Origin: Mycobacterium sherrisii
Lineage (GTDB): Bacteria > Actinomycetota > Actinomycetes > Mycobacteriales > Mycobacteriaceae
NCBI RefSeq assembly: GCF_002102355.1
Contig: NZ_LQPT01000082.1
Coordinates: forward strand, 89,591 to 153,590
Reading direction: 5' to 3'
DNA length: 64,000 nucleotides
The translations under genes were made by a program, and so were the position numbers. A model generated the notes under the pieces. The model had not been told where the DNA came from and ran no database searches. It worked only from the letters and a program-made list of their open reading frames with translations. Shown here piece by piece: positions 42,192-54,799 of the stretch (the first letter of the stretch is position 1; the number at the start of each line of letters is the position of its first letter).

Positions 42192-43030
42192 CTCCGCTGC
42201 CCGTGCAGGTGGTCGGGGTGGTGAACGTCACTGACGACTCATTCTCCGACGGCGGGCGCTACCTGGGTGCGGACAGCGCCGTCGCGCACGGCCTGGCACT
42301 GACTGCCGACGGCGCGGACATCATCGACGTCGGCGGGGAGTCGACCCGGCCCGGTGCCACTCGAATCGACCCCAGGATCGAGAGCGCACGCATCGTTCCC
42401 GTCGTCAAAGAACTTGCCGCACAAGGAATTACCGTGAGCATCGACACCATGCACGCCGAGGTCGCGCGGGTGGCGCTGGAAAACGGAGCCCAAATCGTCA
42501 ACGACGTGTCCGGCGGGCGCGCCGATCCCGCAATGGCGCCGCTGGTGGCCGAGGCCGGTGTGCCGTGGGTGCTCATGCACTGGCGATCGGTGGCGGCCGA
42601 CCAGCCGCACCGGGCCCCGCAGTATCGCGACGTGGTGGCCGACGTGCGCGCCGAACTGCTGGCCGGTGTCGACGACGCCGTGGCCGCCGGGGTGGATCCG
42701 GCCAAGTTGATCATCGATCCGGGTCTGGGCTTCGCCAAGACGGGACAACACAATTGGGCGCTGTTGCACGGGCTGCCCGAACTGGTGGCGACTGGCATTC
42801 CGGTGCTGCTGGGCGCGTCGCGCAAACGCTTCCTCGGTACGCTGTTGGCCGGACCGGATGGGTCGCCGCGACCGCCCGACGGCCGCGAGACGGCGACGGC
42901 GGTGATATCCGCGCTGGCCGCCCTGCACGGAGTGTGGGGTGTGCGGGTGCATGATGTGCGGGCCTCGGTCGACGCTCTCAAAGTCGTCGGTGCCTGGACG
43001 CAGACGGAGCGGACTGAAGGCGATGGCTGA
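42188..43030 (+). CDS. folP: Dihydropteroate synthase
   Basis: 280 residues, TIM barrel. Signature [13 protein letters not shown] and [13 protein letters not shown] (pterin/pABA loops), then [34 protein letters not shown] and GASRKRFLG. It joins pABA to dihydropterin pyrophosphate and is the sulfonamide target; it corresponds to the functional FolP1 of M. tuberculosis. GTG 42188 overlaps the folE stop and its end overlaps folB by 8 bases. Confidence 0.97.
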   Translation: MTPLPVQVVGVVNVTDDSFSDGGRYLGADSAVAHGLALTADGADIIDVGGESTRPGATRIDPRIESARIVPVVKELAAQGITVSIDTMHAEVARVALENGAQIVNDVSGGRADPAMAPLVAEAGVPWVLMHWRSVAADQPHRAPQYRDVVADVRAELLAGVDDAVAAGVDPAKLIIDPGLGFAKTGQHNWALLHGLPELVATGIPVLLGASRKRFLGTLLAGPDGSPRPPDGRETATAVISALAALHGVWGVRVHDVRASVDALKVVGAWTQTERTEGDG

Positions 43031-43421
43031 CCGAATCGAATTGCGCGGCTTGACAATTCACGGACACCACGGTGTCTTCGAGGCCGAGCGGACCGACGGC
43101 CAGGAATTCGTCGTCGACATCGTGGTCTGGATCGACCTGGCCGACGCCGCCGCCAGCGACGACCTGGCCGACACCCACGACTATGCGGCCCTGGCCCAAC
43201 GTGCCGCCGAGATCGTGGCGGGACCGCCCCGGAACCTGATCGAGACGGTGGGCACCGAGATCGCCGAGCACGTGATGGCCGACGACCGTGTGCACGCCGT
43301 CGAGGTCACGGTGCACAAGCCCCGCGCCCCGATCCCGCAGCAGTTCTCCGATGTGGCGGTGGTGATTCGGCGGTCCCGGCGGGGAGGTCGTGGTTCGGTG
43401 GTCCCCGCGGGCGGGGTGTGA
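43023..43421 (+). CDS. folB: Dihydroneopterin aldolase
   Basis: 132 residues: [25 protein letters not shown], the standard FolB start with the pterin-binding Tyr region ([13 protein letters not shown]), and [13 protein letters not shown] near the end. It converts dihydroneopterin to hydroxymethyl-dihydropterin. ATG 43023 is 8 bases inside the end of folP. folK follows after 53 bases. Confidence 0.97.
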   Translation: MADRIELRGLTIHGHHGVFEAERTDGQEFVVDIVVWIDLADAAASDDLADTHDYAALAQRAAEIVAGPPRNLIETVGTEIAEHVMADDRVHAVEVTVHKPRAPIPQQFSDVAVVIRRSRRGGRGSVVPAGGV

Positions 43422-43474
43422 ACAACCCGCATCGGCGACGATGCACAGCGAAGCGGTGAGGAGAAGCGGCGCAC

Positions 43475-44026
43475 ATGAGCAGGGTCGTACTGTCCATCGG
43501 CTCCAACCTGGGCGACCGGCTGGCGCGGCTGCAGTCGGTCGTGGACGCGCTCGGTGACACGCTGCTGCAGATCTCCCCGGTGTACGAGACGGAGCCGTGG
43601 GGGCGCGTGGAACAGGGCCCGTTCCTCAACGCGGTGCTCATTGCCGACGATCCCGCGCTCGACGGGCAGGGGTGGCTGCAGCGGGCCCAGGGGTTCGAAC
43701 GGGCCGCGGGCCGCGTCCGCGGTGAGCGTTGGGGGCCGCGCACCCTGGACGTGGACCTGATCGCCTGCTACTCCGCCGCCGGCGAGGTGCTCAGCCGGGA
43801 CAACAACCTGACGCTCCCGCACCCGCTGGCTCACCTGCGTGCCTTCGTGCTGGTGCCCTGGCTGACCGTCGACCCGGATGCGCGACTGACCCTGGCCGGC
43901 GGGCCGCGCCCGGTCGCCGAGCTGCTGACCGAACTCGAGCCCGCCGATCGGCAGGCGGTCCGGTTGACCGAATGGACCCTGCACCGTGACACCGACTCCC
44001 CGGGCGACCCGGAGTCGACGAGCTGA
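43475..44026 (+). CDS. folK: HPPK, pyrophosphokinase of folate synthesis
   Basis: 183 residues. SIGSNLGDRLARLQ at the N terminus, the conserved YETEPWGRVEQGPFLNAV, the active-site RGERWGPRTLDVDLIAC (metal-binding Asp pair), and LPHPLAHLRAFVLVPW are all present. It transfers pyrophosphate from ATP to hydroxymethyl-dihydropterin for FolP. It ends with TGATG overlap into the DUF3180 gene, as in M. tuberculosis (Rv3606c-Rv3605c). Confidence 0.97.
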   Translation: MSRVVLSIGSNLGDRLARLQSVVDALGDTLLQISPVYETEPWGRVEQGPFLNAVLIADDPALDGQGWLQRAQGFERAAGRVRGERWGPRTLDVDLIACYSAAGEVLSRDNNLTLPHPLAHLRAFVLVPWLTVDPDARLTLAGGPRPVAELLTELEPADRQAVRLTEWTLHRDTDSPGDPESTS

Positions 44027-44502
44027 TGGGGCCGACCAGGAAGCGGGACCTGACGGTCGCGGTGGTCGGCGCTGCGGTACTGAGTTATCTGCTGATTCAG
44101 GTGTTGTTCCGCTGGTTCCCACCGGTCACCGTGTGGACCGGTCTGTCCCTGCTCGGCGTCGCGATCGCCGAGGCGCTGTGGGCACGTTATGTGCGGACCA
44201 AGATCAGTGACGGGGAAATCGGGGCCGGGCCCGGCTGGCTGCATCCGCTCGCGGTGGCCCGCACCGTGACGGTCGCCAAGGCCTCGGCCTGGGTGGGCGC
44301 CCTGGTGCTGGGCTGGTGGATCGGGGTGCTGGCGTTCTTCCTGCCGCGCCGGTCCTGGTTACGGGTCGCCGCGGAGGACACCACGGGGACGGCGGTGGCC
44401 GCGATCAGCGCGCTGGCATTGTTGGTCGCCGCGCTGTGGCTGCAGCATTGCTGTAAGTCCCCGCCTGATCCGACCGAGCGCGGCGAAGGAGCGGAAAGCT
44501 AG
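44026..44502 (+). CDS. DUF3180 membrane protein (Rv3605c-like)
   Basis: 158 residues with four hydrophobic segments arranged in two pairs (VAVVGAAVLSYLLIQVLF, VWTGLSLLGVAIAEALW, WVGALVLGWWIGVLAFFL and VAAISALALLVAALWL). The loop motif RTVTVAKASAWVGA is characteristic of the actinobacterial DUF3180 family found after folK. Function unknown; its persistent coupling to folate genes is notable. Confidence 0.9.
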   Translation: MGPTRKRDLTVAVVGAAVLSYLLIQVLFRWFPPVTVWTGLSLLGVAIAEALWARYVRTKISDGEIGAGPGWLHPLAVARTVTVAKASAWVGALVLGWWIGVLAFFLPRRSWLRVAAEDTTGTAVAAISALALLVAALWLQHCCKSPPDPTERGEGAES

Positions 44503-44624
44503 AACGGCGGGCGGTTGCCGGTGCCCGGGTGGGCGAAACGCCGAGCGTTCGGCGGATCTACCCAGGTGAGAATCGCCGGAGTCGCGCGACACGCGGAACG
44601 ACATCGCACAGGTACAGTCAGGCC

Positions 44625-46031
44625 ATGACCGTTCTGTCCCGCGGCGCCCGGGGTCGGCGCGGCGGCCGCAGGCCGGGGTGGGTGCTCTTGACGGCGTTGC
44701 TGGTCCTCGCCATGGGGGCCAGTTCCGCACTGGTTTTCACCAATCGTGTGGAACTCCTCAAGCTCGCTGTGATCCTGGCGCTGTGGGCCGCAGTCGCCGG
44801 CGCCTTCGTGTCGGTGCTGTACCGCCGGCAAAGCGATGCCGACCAGTCGCGGGTGCGTGACCTCAAGCTGGTCTACGACCTACAGCTGGACCGGGAGATC
44901 TCGGCGCGGCGCGAATACGAGCTGACCGTCGAATCCCAGTTACGCCGCGAACTGGCCTCCGAAATACGCGCCCAGGCCGCCGACGACCTTGCGGCCCTGC
45001 GCGCCGAGGTGGCGGCGCTGCGGACCAGCCTGGAGATCTTGTTCGATACCGACCTCGAGCAGCGGCCCGCGCTGGAAAACGTCGATACCGAGACCCCGCC
45101 CGCGCGGGCGTACAGCGACTGGGACCGCAACGGGGAAGCTGCGGGGGTCGACTGGGTCACCAGCGACCGGGTCACCTCGGTCCGCCAGGGCCGTCCGGTG
45201 GATGCCGCGGAGCCACGCACCGACGAGTCCGCGATCATCGATGTCCCGGAGGTGGGGGAATTTCCGGTGAGCGCCGCGAGTGCCGGCCCGCCGCCGCGGT
45301 TCCACGAGCGGGACCGCCCGCCGTACGACGCCTCGCAGGACGCCCGCCACCCGGCCGAGCCGCAGTATTCCGAGGCGCCGCCGTTCGTCCCCCCGCCGAT
45401 GGCCGCGCCCGCCGAAGCCGAGCGGTTCGGGCCCCCGCAGTGGCAACCGCCGCCGCCGCCCGAACCGGTACGCAGGGACTGGCAGCCGGTCAACGCCGAC
45501 GGTCTCTGGTTGCCCCCCGGCACGCCCGGCAGCAACTGGGCCGGCGGCGGCGAGGTCCCGGGCGAAGCGGATGCCACGCGTGGCCGGCGCCGGCGCTCCC
45601 GCCACGCCGAGGAGTCGCTGGCGGGTGTCCCGGGCCCGCCGGCCGACCACGAGCCGCCGATGCCGTCGGCCGAAGCGGGTCGCCGGGCCCGTTCGCGCCA
45701 CTCCGCGGAATACCGCGACTACAGCGTCCGCAACTTTCTCGGCCCGGCGCAGGCGCCGGACCGGGTGCCGGATCAGGCCGACGCGGGACCCTCGGCACCG
45801 GCTCCCGCGACCGCTGCGCCGCCCTATCCCCGGCCGGCGCCCCAGCAGGAGGCGCCACCGCCGCCACCGCGACTCGCGCCGGCGCCCACGCCCCGCCACC
45901 AGGGCGCCGACGACGAGCCGGGCGGCTCCGACACGGGCCCGCGCACGGGCGGCCAATCCGTCGCCGACCTGCTGGCCCGGCTGCAGGTGCAGCCCTCCGG
46001 GGGCGGTCGGCGTCGGCGCCGGGAAGACTGA
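44625..46031 (+). CDS. Membrane-anchored proline-rich protein (Rv3604c-like, DUF6779 type)
   Basis: 468 residues. After a basic N terminus (SRGARGRRGGRRPG) come two membrane helices (WVLLTALLVLAMGASSALVF and LLKLAVILALWAAVAGAFVSVL). A charged helical segment (~70-150) follows, with RDLKLVYDLQLDREISARREYELTVE that looks coiled-coil-like. The remainder is Pro/Ala/Arg-rich and disordered, ending in the conserved SVADLLARLQ motif and an Arg-rich tail. It sits between the folate and pantothenate genes. Role unknown. ATG 44625 is chosen because the longer frame adds non-conserved sequence. Confidence 0.85.
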   Translation: MTVLSRGARGRRGGRRPGWVLLTALLVLAMGASSALVFTNRVELLKLAVILALWAAVAGAFVSVLYRRQSDADQSRVRDLKLVYDLQLDREISARREYELTVESQLRRELASEIRAQAADDLAALRAEVAALRTSLEILFDTDLEQRPALENVDTETPPARAYSDWDRNGEAAGVDWVTSDRVTSVRQGRPVDAAEPRTDESAIIDVPEVGEFPVSAASAGPPPRFHERDRPPYDASQDARHPAEPQYSEAPPFVPPPMAAPAEAERFGPPQWQPPPPPEPVRRDWQPVNADGLWLPPGTPGSNWAGGGEVPGEADATRGRRRRSRHAEESLAGVPGPPADHEPPMPSAEAGRRARSRHSAEYRDYSVRNFLGPAQAPDRVPDQADAGPSAPAPATAAPPYPRPAPQQEAPPPPPRLAPAPTPRHQGADDEPGGSDTGPRTGGQSVADLLARLQVQPSGGGRRRRRED

Positions 46032-46156
46032 GCTGGGAGCTTCCTCACATTGGGGGCCGCGTGCTCGATCGACTACAGTGTTAGTGACCGTCCGGTACCC
46101 GACATCAGTCAAAAGTGGACCGGAACGCACGAACCAACAATGTGAGGTCGTCTGCG

Positions 46157-47068
46157 ATGAGGCAGTTCGACGGCTTGCGCCCGGCCAGGCTCAAGGTGGG
46201 CATCATTTCGGCCGGCCGGGTGGGCACCGCCCTGGGGGTGGTGCTGGAGCGCGCTGAACACGTCGTGGTGGCCTGCAGCGCCATCTCCCACGCCTCGCGA
46301 CAGCGGGCGGCGCGCCGACTGCCCGACACGCCGGTGGCTGCGCCGCCGGATGTGGCTGCCGCCGCCGAAATGCTGTTGCTGGCGGTGCCCGACGGCGAGC
46401 TGGCGGGCCTGGTGACCGGCCTGGCCGCGACGTCGGCGGTCCGGCCCGGCACGATCGTGGTGCACACCTCGGGCGCCAACGGCGTCGGCATTCTCGCCCC
46501 GCTGACCGAGCACGGCTGCATACCGGTGGCCATCCACCCGGCGATGACGTTCACCGGCTCCGACGAGGACGTCAATCGGCTGCCGGACACCTGTTTCGGC
46601 ATCACCGCGACCGACGAGGTCGGCTATGCGATCGGGCAGTCGCTGGTGCTGGAGATGGGCGGCGAGCCGTTCCGGGTCCGCGAGCAGGCCCGCACCCTCT
46701 ACCACGCGGCTTTGGCCCATGCGAGCAATCATCTGGTGACCGTGCTCGCCGACGCGGTCGAGGCGCTGCGCGCGGCGGTCCGCGGCACCGAACTGCTGGG
46801 CCAGCAACTGGTCGACGATCAGCCGGGCGGCGTCGCCGAACGCATCGTCGGGCCGTTGGCCCGCGCCGCGCTGGAGAACACGCTGCAGCGTGGCCAGGCC
46901 GCGCTCACCGGCCCGGTGGCCCGCGGTGACGCGGCCGCGGTCGCCGGCCATCTGCGGGCGCTGACGCAGGTCGACCCCGACCTGGCGAACGCCTACCGGG
47001 TGAACGCGCTGCGGACCGCGCAGCGTGCGCACGCACCGCAAGAGGTCGTCGAGGTGCTGGCCCGATGA
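46157..47068 (+). CDS. Rossmann-fold DUF2520 protein (Rv3603c-like)
   Basis: 303 residues, same length as Rv3603c. The N-terminal dinucleotide fold is [17 protein letters not shown], followed by DGELAGLV and the DUF2520 block [24 protein letters not shown]. The all-alpha C-terminal half resembles 6-phosphogluconate/ketopantoate-reductase-like folds. Its constant place directly before panC (ATGA overlap) suggests it could supply the ketopantoate reductase (PanE) step, but that is inference. ATG 46157 is chosen by family length. Confidence 0.85.
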   Translation: MRQFDGLRPARLKVGIISAGRVGTALGVVLERAEHVVVACSAISHASRQRAARRLPDTPVAAPPDVAAAAEMLLLAVPDGELAGLVTGLAATSAVRPGTIVVHTSGANGVGILAPLTEHGCIPVAIHPAMTFTGSDEDVNRLPDTCFGITATDEVGYAIGQSLVLEMGGEPFRVREQARTLYHAALAHASNHLVTVLADAVEALRAAVRGTELLGQQLVDDQPGGVAERIVGPLARAALENTLQRGQAALTGPVARGDAAAVAGHLRALTQVDPDLANAYRVNALRTAQRAHAPQEVVEVLAR

Positions 47069-47997
47069 GCGCCATGACGGCCCGCCCACCGGCGTTCCAG
47101 CCGGGGCAACTCAACGTGTATTCGGTGCCGCGCGAGGTGTCCGACGTGAGCCGCGCGCTGCGGCACACCGGCCGCCGGGTGATGCTGGTGCCGACGATGG
47201 GTGCGCTGCACGACGGGCATCTGGCGTTGGTGCGAGCCGCCAAGCGGGTGCCCGGATCGGTTGTCGCGGTGTCGATCTTCGTCAATCCCTTGCAATTCGG
47301 CGCGGGGGAAGACCTCGACGCCTATCCGCGCACGCTGGATCACGATCTGACCCTGCTGCGCGGCGAGGGCGTCGAGATCGTGTTCGCCCCGACCGCCGCG
47401 GCGATGTACCCCGAGGGCCTGCGCACCACCGTGCAGCCCGGCCCGCTGGCCGCCGAGCTCGAAGGCTCCGTTCGGCCGACGCATTTCGCCGGAGTCCTCA
47501 CCGTCGTGTGCAAGCTATTGCAAATCGTCCACCCGGACCGAATCTTCTTCGGCGAGAAGGATTATCAGCAGCTGGTCTTGATCCGGCAGATGACCGCCGA
47601 CCTGAACATCGACGTGCAGGTGGTCGGCGTGCCGACCGTCCGCGAGTCCGACGGGCTGGCGATGTCGTCGCGTAATCGCTACCTGGACGCCGCCCAGCGC
47701 GAGTTGGCGACGACGCTGTCGGCGGCGTTGCTGGCCGGCGCGCACGCGGCGGGGGCCGGCCAACGGGCCGCGCTGGACGCGGCGCGCGCCGTGCTCGACG
47801 CGGTGCCCGCCGTCGCGGTCGACTACCTCGAGCTGCGCGATGCGGACCTGGGGCCGCCGCAGGTCGGCCGGCCCGGCCGACTGCTCGTCGCCGCCCGGCT
47901 GGGCAGCACCAGACTGCTGGACAACATTGCTATCGACATCGAGGCCACGCCGGCACCTTTCGGGCTGGACACCCATGAAACATCTTGGAGGAACTGA
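47065..47997 (+). CDS. panC: Pantothenate synthetase
   Basis: 310 residues. HIGH-like [41 protein letters not shown] and [13 protein letters not shown] (KMSKS-like loop) are all present. It joins pantoate and beta-alanine with ATP. ATG 47065 overlaps the preceding stop; ATG 47074 is also possible. Its stop shares a base with the panD start. Confidence 0.97.
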   Translation: MSAMTARPPAFQPGQLNVYSVPREVSDVSRALRHTGRRVMLVPTMGALHDGHLALVRAAKRVPGSVVAVSIFVNPLQFGAGEDLDAYPRTLDHDLTLLRGEGVEIVFAPTAAAMYPEGLRTTVQPGPLAAELEGSVRPTHFAGVLTVVCKLLQIVHPDRIFFGEKDYQQLVLIRQMTADLNIDVQVVGVPTVRESDGLAMSSRNRYLDAAQRELATTLSAALLAGAHAAGAGQRAALDAARAVLDAVPAVAVDYLELRDADLGPPQVGRPGRLLVAARLGSTRLLDNIAIDIEATPAPFGLDTHETSWRN

Positions 47998-48416
47998 TGT
48001 TACGGACGATGCTCAAGTCGAAGATCCACCGCGCCACAGTCACTCAGGCCGATCTGCACTACGTCGGGTCGGTAACCATCGACGCCGATCTGATGGATGC
48101 GGCCGACCTGCTGGAGGGTGAGCAGGTGACCATCGTCGATATCGACAACGGCGCCCGCCTGGTCACCTACGCGATCACGGGCGAGCGCGGCACCGGCATC
48201 ATCGGAATCAACGGTGCCGCTGCGCATCTCGTACACCCGGGCGACCTGGTGATCCTGATCGCCTACGGCACGATGGAAGACGCCGAGGCGCGCGCCTACC
48301 AGCCGCGCATCGTCTTCGTCGACGCCGACAACAAGCAGATCGACCTGGGCAGCGACCCGGCGTTCGTGCCCGACGGCGTCGACGAACTACTCGACCCACG
48401 CATCGGTGTGCGATAA
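47997..48416 (+). CDS. panD: Aspartate 1-decarboxylase precursor
   Basis: 139 residues, same length as in M. tuberculosis. [20 protein letters not shown] leads to the self-cleavage site Gly24-Ser25, which yields the pyruvoyl cofactor. It makes beta-alanine for PanC. ATG 47997 follows TTGGAGGAA. Frame upstream of it belongs to panC. Confidence 0.97.
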   Translation: MLRTMLKSKIHRATVTQADLHYVGSVTIDADLMDAADLLEGEQVTIVDIDNGARLVTYAITGERGTGIIGINGAAAHLVHPGDLVILIAYGTMEDAEARAYQPRIVFVDADNKQIDLGSDPAFVPDGVDELLDPRIGVR

Positions 48417-48418
48417 CC

Positions 48419-49243
48419 GTGCTGCTGGCGATCGACGTCCGTAACACCCACACCGTCGTGGGGCTGATCTCCGGCGCCAAAGAACACGCGAAGGTCGTGC
48501 AGCAGTGGCGGATTCGCACTGAGTCGGAGGTCACGGCGGACGAGTTGGCGCTGACCATCGACGGTTTGATCGGCGACGACTCCGAGCGACTGACCGGTGC
48601 GGCGGCCTTGTCGACCGTGCCTTCGGTGCTGCACGAGGTGCGGGTGATGCTCGACCAGTACTGGCCGTCGGTGCCGCACGTGCTGATCGAACCCGGCGTG
48701 CGGACCGGCATCCCGCTGCTGGTCGACAACCCCAAAGAAGTCGGGGCCGATCGAATCATCAACTGCCTGGCCGCTTTTCATAAATTCGGGAAGCCCTGCA
48801 TCGTCGTGGACTTCGGTTCCTCCATCTGCGTTGACGTGGTTTCGTCCAAGGGTGAGTTCCTCGGCGGTGCGATAGCGCCCGGTATCCAGGTCTCCTCGGA
48901 TGCTGCCGCCGCGCGCTCGGCCGCGCTGCGCCGGGTCGAGCTGTCCCGGCCCCGCTCGGTCGTCGGCAAGAACACCGTCGAATGCATGCAGGCCGGCGCG
49001 GTGTTCGGCTTCGCCGGCCTGGTCGACGGGCTGGTGGGACGGGTCCGCGCCGACGTGGACGGCTTTTCCGGTGACTTAGGAGATCAAGTCGTGGTGGTGG
49101 CCACCGGCCACACCGCGCCGCTGTTGTTGTCCGAGCTGGAAACCGAGGTCCACTACGACCAGCACCTGACGCTGCACGGGCTGCGGCTGGTCTTCGAGCG
49201 CAACCGGGACGCGCAGCGCGGCCGGCTGAAGACCGCCCGCTGA
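48419..49243 (+). CDS. coaX: Type III pantothenate kinase
   Basis: 274 residues of the ASKHA fold: [15 protein letters not shown] (phosphate loop), [41 protein letters not shown] and [13 protein letters not shown]. It begins coenzyme A synthesis. In M. tuberculosis the CoaA type is the active enzyme and CoaX appears dispensable, so activity here should not be assumed. It starts two bases after panD. Confidence 0.93.
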   Translation: MLLAIDVRNTHTVVGLISGAKEHAKVVQQWRIRTESEVTADELALTIDGLIGDDSERLTGAAALSTVPSVLHEVRVMLDQYWPSVPHVLIEPGVRTGIPLLVDNPKEVGADRIINCLAAFHKFGKPCIVVDFGSSICVDVVSSKGEFLGGAIAPGIQVSSDAAAARSAALRRVELSRPRSVVGKNTVECMQAGAVFGFAGLVDGLVGRVRADVDGFSGDLGDQVVVVATGHTAPLLLSELETEVHYDQHLTLHGLRLVFERNRDAQRGRLKTAR

Positions 49244-49364
49244 GGTCCGCAAGCCTGCCTATCGGGGGTGCTCCGGGCTGCTCTGGTCGCACGACGTCGA
49301 CGGGCGGCCCGCGGCGAGTGTGCATCCTCGGCTTTGAAGATGCGTCCACGGCGCGCCGCCCCGG

Positions 49365-49441
49365 CGTGTCGACGCCCGGAGCGCACACCGAAAGCCCGGA
49401 GCACACCGAAAGCCCGCAGCGCACACTCGACGCCCGCAGCG
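49365..49441 (+). repeat. Degenerate ~18-20 bp tandem repeats upstream of lysS
   Basis: GCACACCGAAAGCCCG occurs at 49383-49398 and 49401-49416 (18-base period), flanked by weaker copies ending GACGCCCG. The array sits in the ~230-base gap between coaX and lysS, where M. tuberculosis carries a tiny annotated gene (Rv3599c). I see no credible protein here. Confidence 0.6.
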
Positions 49442-49474
49442 ACCGCCGTGCGAGGTCATTTAAGCTGGCACGTC

Positions 49475-50983
49475 GTGAGTGCAGCCGATCAAGACCTTCC
49501 CGAGCAGTTCCGGATTCGCCGGGATAAGCGCGCTCGGCTGTTGGCCGAGGGGACCGACCCTTATCCGGTTGCCATCGAACGCACCCACACGCTGGCGCAG
49601 GTCCGCGCGGCGCATGCCAACCTCGAGGTCGACACCGCGACCGATGACATCGTCGGAGTGGCGGGGCGGGTCATCTTTGCCCGCAATTCCGGCAAATTGT
49701 GCTTCGCGACCTTGCAGGACGGCGACGGGACCACCCTGCAGGCCATGATCAGCCTGGACAAGGTCGGCAAGGAGTCGCTGGACGCCTGGAAGGCCGACGT
49801 CGACCTCGGCGACATCGTCTATGTCCACGGCACGGTGATCAGTTCACGCCGAGGCGAACTGTCCGTGCTTGCCGACTCGTGGCGCATCGCGGCCAAGGCG
49901 CTGCGGCCGCTGCCCGTCGCGCACAAGGAGATGAGCGAAGAATCGCGGGTGCGGCAGCGGTATGTCGACCTCATCGTCCGGCCCCAGGCGCGCTCGGTGG
50001 CACGTCAGCGCATCGCCGTGATCCGCGCGATCCGCAACGCCCTGGAACGGCGCGGGTTTCTGGAAGTCGAAACACCAATGTTGCAGACGCTGGCCGGCGG
50101 CGCGGCCGCTCGCCCGTTCATCACGCATTCCAATGCGCTCGACATCGATCTCTACCTGCGCATCGCACCGGAACTGTTCCTGAAGCGATGCATCGTCGGT
50201 GGATTCGACAGGGTCTTCGAGCTAAATCGGGTGTTCAGAAACGAAGGGTCCGATTCGACACATTCTCCAGAATTCTCGATGTTGGAGACCTACCAGACCT
50301 ACGGAACGTATGACGATTCGGCAGTCGTGACCCGAGAGCTTATTCAAGAGGTGGCCGACGAGGCGATCGGTACTCGGCAACTGCCGTTGCCAGATGGAAG
50401 CATCTACGACATCGACGGAGAATGGGCTTCCGTAGAAATGTATCCGTCGTTGTCCGCGGCGCTGGGCGAAGAGATCACACCCCAAACGACGCTCGAACAG
50501 CTGCGGGCCATCGCCGCTCGGCTCGGCCCCGACTTTCCGGAGATTCCCGACGACCGTGGCTACGGGCACGGAAAGTACGTCGAGGAACTTTGGGAGCACC
50601 TGGTGGGCAAGACGTTGACCGCCCCGACGTTCGTCAAGGATTTCCCTGTCGAGACAACACCTTTGACGCGCCAGCACCGCAGCATCCCCGGGGTCACCGA
50701 AAAGTGGGATCTCTACGTGCGCGGCGTCGAGCTGGCGACGGGCTACTCCGAGCTCAACGATCCGGTGGTCCAGCGCGAGCGTTTCGCCGAGCAGGCGCGG
50801 GCCGCCGCGGCCGGTGACGATGAGGCCATGCAACTCGACGAAGACTTTCTCACAGCCCTCGAGTATGGGATGCCGCCGTGCACCGGAACGGGAATGGGTA
50901 TCGACCGCTTGTTGATGACTTTGACCGGCCTGTCAATTAGAGAGACAGTTTTGTTCCCGATTGTTCGGCCACACACGAGCTGA
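49475..50983 (+). CDS. lysS: Lysyl-tRNA synthetase
   Basis: 502 residues, class II. An OB-fold anticodon-binding domain comes first ([25 protein letters not shown] and on). Motif 2 is [23 protein letters not shown] and motif 3 is [27 protein letters not shown] confirms LysS. GTG 49475 gives [19 protein letters not shown], the family start; the longer open frame is the repeat region. The stretch from about 50100 to 50420 has noticeably lower GC and more A/T at third positions than its neighbours. Confidence 0.97.
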   Translation: MSAADQDLPEQFRIRRDKRARLLAEGTDPYPVAIERTHTLAQVRAAHANLEVDTATDDIVGVAGRVIFARNSGKLCFATLQDGDGTTLQAMISLDKVGKESLDAWKADVDLGDIVYVHGTVISSRRGELSVLADSWRIAAKALRPLPVAHKEMSEESRVRQRYVDLIVRPQARSVARQRIAVIRAIRNALERRGFLEVETPMLQTLAGGAAARPFITHSNALDIDLYLRIAPELFLKRCIVGGFDRVFELNRVFRNEGSDSTHSPEFSMLETYQTYGTYDDSAVVTRELIQEVADEAIGTRQLPLPDGSIYDIDGEWASVEMYPSLSAALGEEITPQTTLEQLRAIAARLGPDFPEIPDDRGYGHGKYVEELWEHLVGKTLTAPTFVKDFPVETTPLTRQHRSIPGVTEKWDLYVRGVELATGYSELNDPVVQRERFAEQARAAAAGDDEAMQLDEDFLTALEYGMPPCTGTGMGIDRLLMTLTGLSIRETVLFPIVRPHTS

Positions 50984-51102
50984 AACATCTAACGCGCTGT
51001 TGCGCTCAGATTGAATATGCTGGGGCCTTATGGCAGATTAGTGACCGGGGAGTGGGTCCAATCTGCTCAGCAAGTGCTCAGGAAGAACGCGAGGGTAAGC
51101 TA

Positions 51103-51441
51103 ATGGCGAAGAAAGTCACCGTCACCTTGGTCGATGATTTCGACGGTGCAGGGGCCGCCGACGAAACCGTCGAATTCGGGCTTGACGGGGTGACCTATGA
51201 GATTGACCTTTCCACCAAGAATGCCGCGAAACTTCGTAACGATCTGAAGCAGTGGGTGGCAGCGGGCCGCCGCGTCGGTGGCCGCCGCCGGGGCCGGTCC
51301 GGCTCGGGCCGCGGCCGTGGGGCGATCGACCGCGAGCAGAGCGCCGCGATCCGCGAATGGGCCCGTCGCAACGGACACAACGTGTCGACGCGCGGACGCA
51401 TCCCGGCGGACGTCATCGACGCGTTTCACGCGGCCACCTAA
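51103..51441 (+). CDS. lsr2: Nucleoid-associated xenogeneic silencer Lsr2
   Basis: 112 residues, same length as in M. tuberculosis. N-terminal beta/alpha dimerisation domain ([14 protein letters not shown]...), basic linker [18 protein letters not shown], and a C-terminal DNA-binding domain with the AT-hook-like RGR in [13 protein letters not shown]. It binds and silences AT-rich DNA, an H-NS analogue. ATG 51103 is used; the upstream frame is leader. It has its own terminator. Confidence 0.97.
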   Translation: MAKKVTVTLVDDFDGAGAADETVEFGLDGVTYEIDLSTKNAAKLRNDLKQWVAAGRRVGGRRRGRSGSGRGRGAIDREQSAAIREWARRNGHNVSTRGRIPADVIDAFHAAT

Positions 51442-51452
51442 AAAATCGGTAT

Positions 51453-51490
51453 CCGGCGTCCGGCCACCAGGCGCGGGCGCCGGTTTCTTT
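51453..51490 (+). terminator. Intrinsic terminator of lsr2
   Basis: CCGGCGTCC (51453-51461) pairs with GGGCGCCGG (51475-51483) with one G-U wobble, followed by TTTCTTTT. It starts 12 bases after the lsr2 stop. Confidence 0.7.
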
Positions 51491-51505
51491 TCGCTGGCGG
51501 CGAAA
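51489..51505. promoter_or_regulatory. ClgR-like dyad upstream of clpC1
   Basis: Perfect dyad TTTCGC-TGGCG-GCGAAA. ClgR sites in actinobacteria have the TTCGC-N5-GCGAA form, and clp genes including clpC are known ClgR targets. It lies about 250 bases before the clpC1 start. Confidence 0.5.
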
Positions 51506-51752
51506 TGAATGATGCCTGCCTTCGGTGGGGAAACGATTCGGTGGATTGTCTCGTTGCTTCAGTTACGCCTCTGTAAGCCGGGGGAATCCCGGGCCACAGT
51601 GGCAAGCAGGTCCGAACGGCCCGAACGACAAGGCACCGCAACGTTCGAACCCTGACGGGCCGACCATTACAGTGGACACCAGGTACGCACTGTCGGCCCC
51701 TGAGCCGACAATGACTGGAGTACCGATGGTGAGGGAGAGCAGGTAACCACCG
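51506..51752 (+). promoter_or_regulatory. clpC1 leader/promoter region
   Basis: About 247 bases with no supported gene. A second GC-rich dyad (GTCGGCCCC-TGA-GCCGAC around 51691-51709) lies ~45 bases before the start, and GGTGAGGGAGAGCAGG just before ATG 51753 supplies the ribosome site. Promoter boxes cannot be assigned by eye. Confidence 0.4.
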
Positions 51753-54287
<2,535 letters not shown>

Positions 54288-54293
54288 CGATCA

Positions 54294-54339
54294 CGCAAAA
54301 CGGGCGGTTAGTCTCACGGGACTGACCGCCCGTTTTGCG
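54294..54339 (+). terminator. Terminator of clpC1
   Basis: A 19-bp stem (54294-54312 with 54321-54339; one G-U wobble) with an 8-base loop begins 6 bases after the clpC1 stop. The arms start CGCAAAACGGGCGG. Its right arm contains a TTTT run, and with AAAA on the left it could also stop minus-strand transcripts. Confidence 0.9.
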
Positions 54340-54365
54340 GTGCGTGAAGCTAAGGGGGCTTACCC

Positions 54366-54776
54366 GTGCTGATCGTGACCACCAACGACCTGCCGGGCTG
54401 GGAGATCCGACGCGTCTGCGGGGAAGTCTTCGGGTTGACCGTGCGATCTCGCAACGCGTTCGCGCAAATGGGTGCGGGATTCAAGGCCATGTTCGGCGGC
54501 GAACTGCAAGGAATGACCAAGAACCTCGCCGACAGCCGCAACGAAGCCATGGGGCGGCTGATCGCGGAGGCACGCAGCCGCGGCGGCAACGCCATCGTCG
54601 CGATGCGGTTCGACACCACCGAGATCGGCGACGTGTGGACCGAGATCTGCGCCTACGGAACTGCGGTCGAGGCGGTGCCCGGTGACGGACGCCGCGAAAT
54701 ACACGGCAAGCCAGCTCGGGTACGGCGGGTCGCCCCCACAGCAGTGATCGTTTGCTCACCGGTGCGGTCCGTCTAG
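54366..54776 (+). CDS. YbjQ/UPF0145-family protein
   Basis: 136 residues: MLIVTTNDLPGWEIRRVCGEVFGLTVRS, then MTKNLADSRNEAMGRLIAEARSRGGNAIVAMRFDTTEIG, the classical YbjQ pattern. The family forms pentamers and is annotated as heavy-metal-binding from structure, with no established function. The last ~25 residues are a basic tail not typical of the family. GTG 54366 follows GGGGGC. It ends just before the cobalamin riboswitch of the next unit; whether the metal link is meaningful is speculation. Confidence 0.88.
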   Translation: MLIVTTNDLPGWEIRRVCGEVFGLTVRSRNAFAQMGAGFKAMFGGELQGMTKNLADSRNEAMGRLIAEARSRGGNAIVAMRFDTTEIGDVWTEICAYGTAVEAVPGDGRREIHGKPARVRRVAPTAVIVCSPVRSV

Positions 54777-54799
54777 ACTGACCACTGTTGTCAACACTT

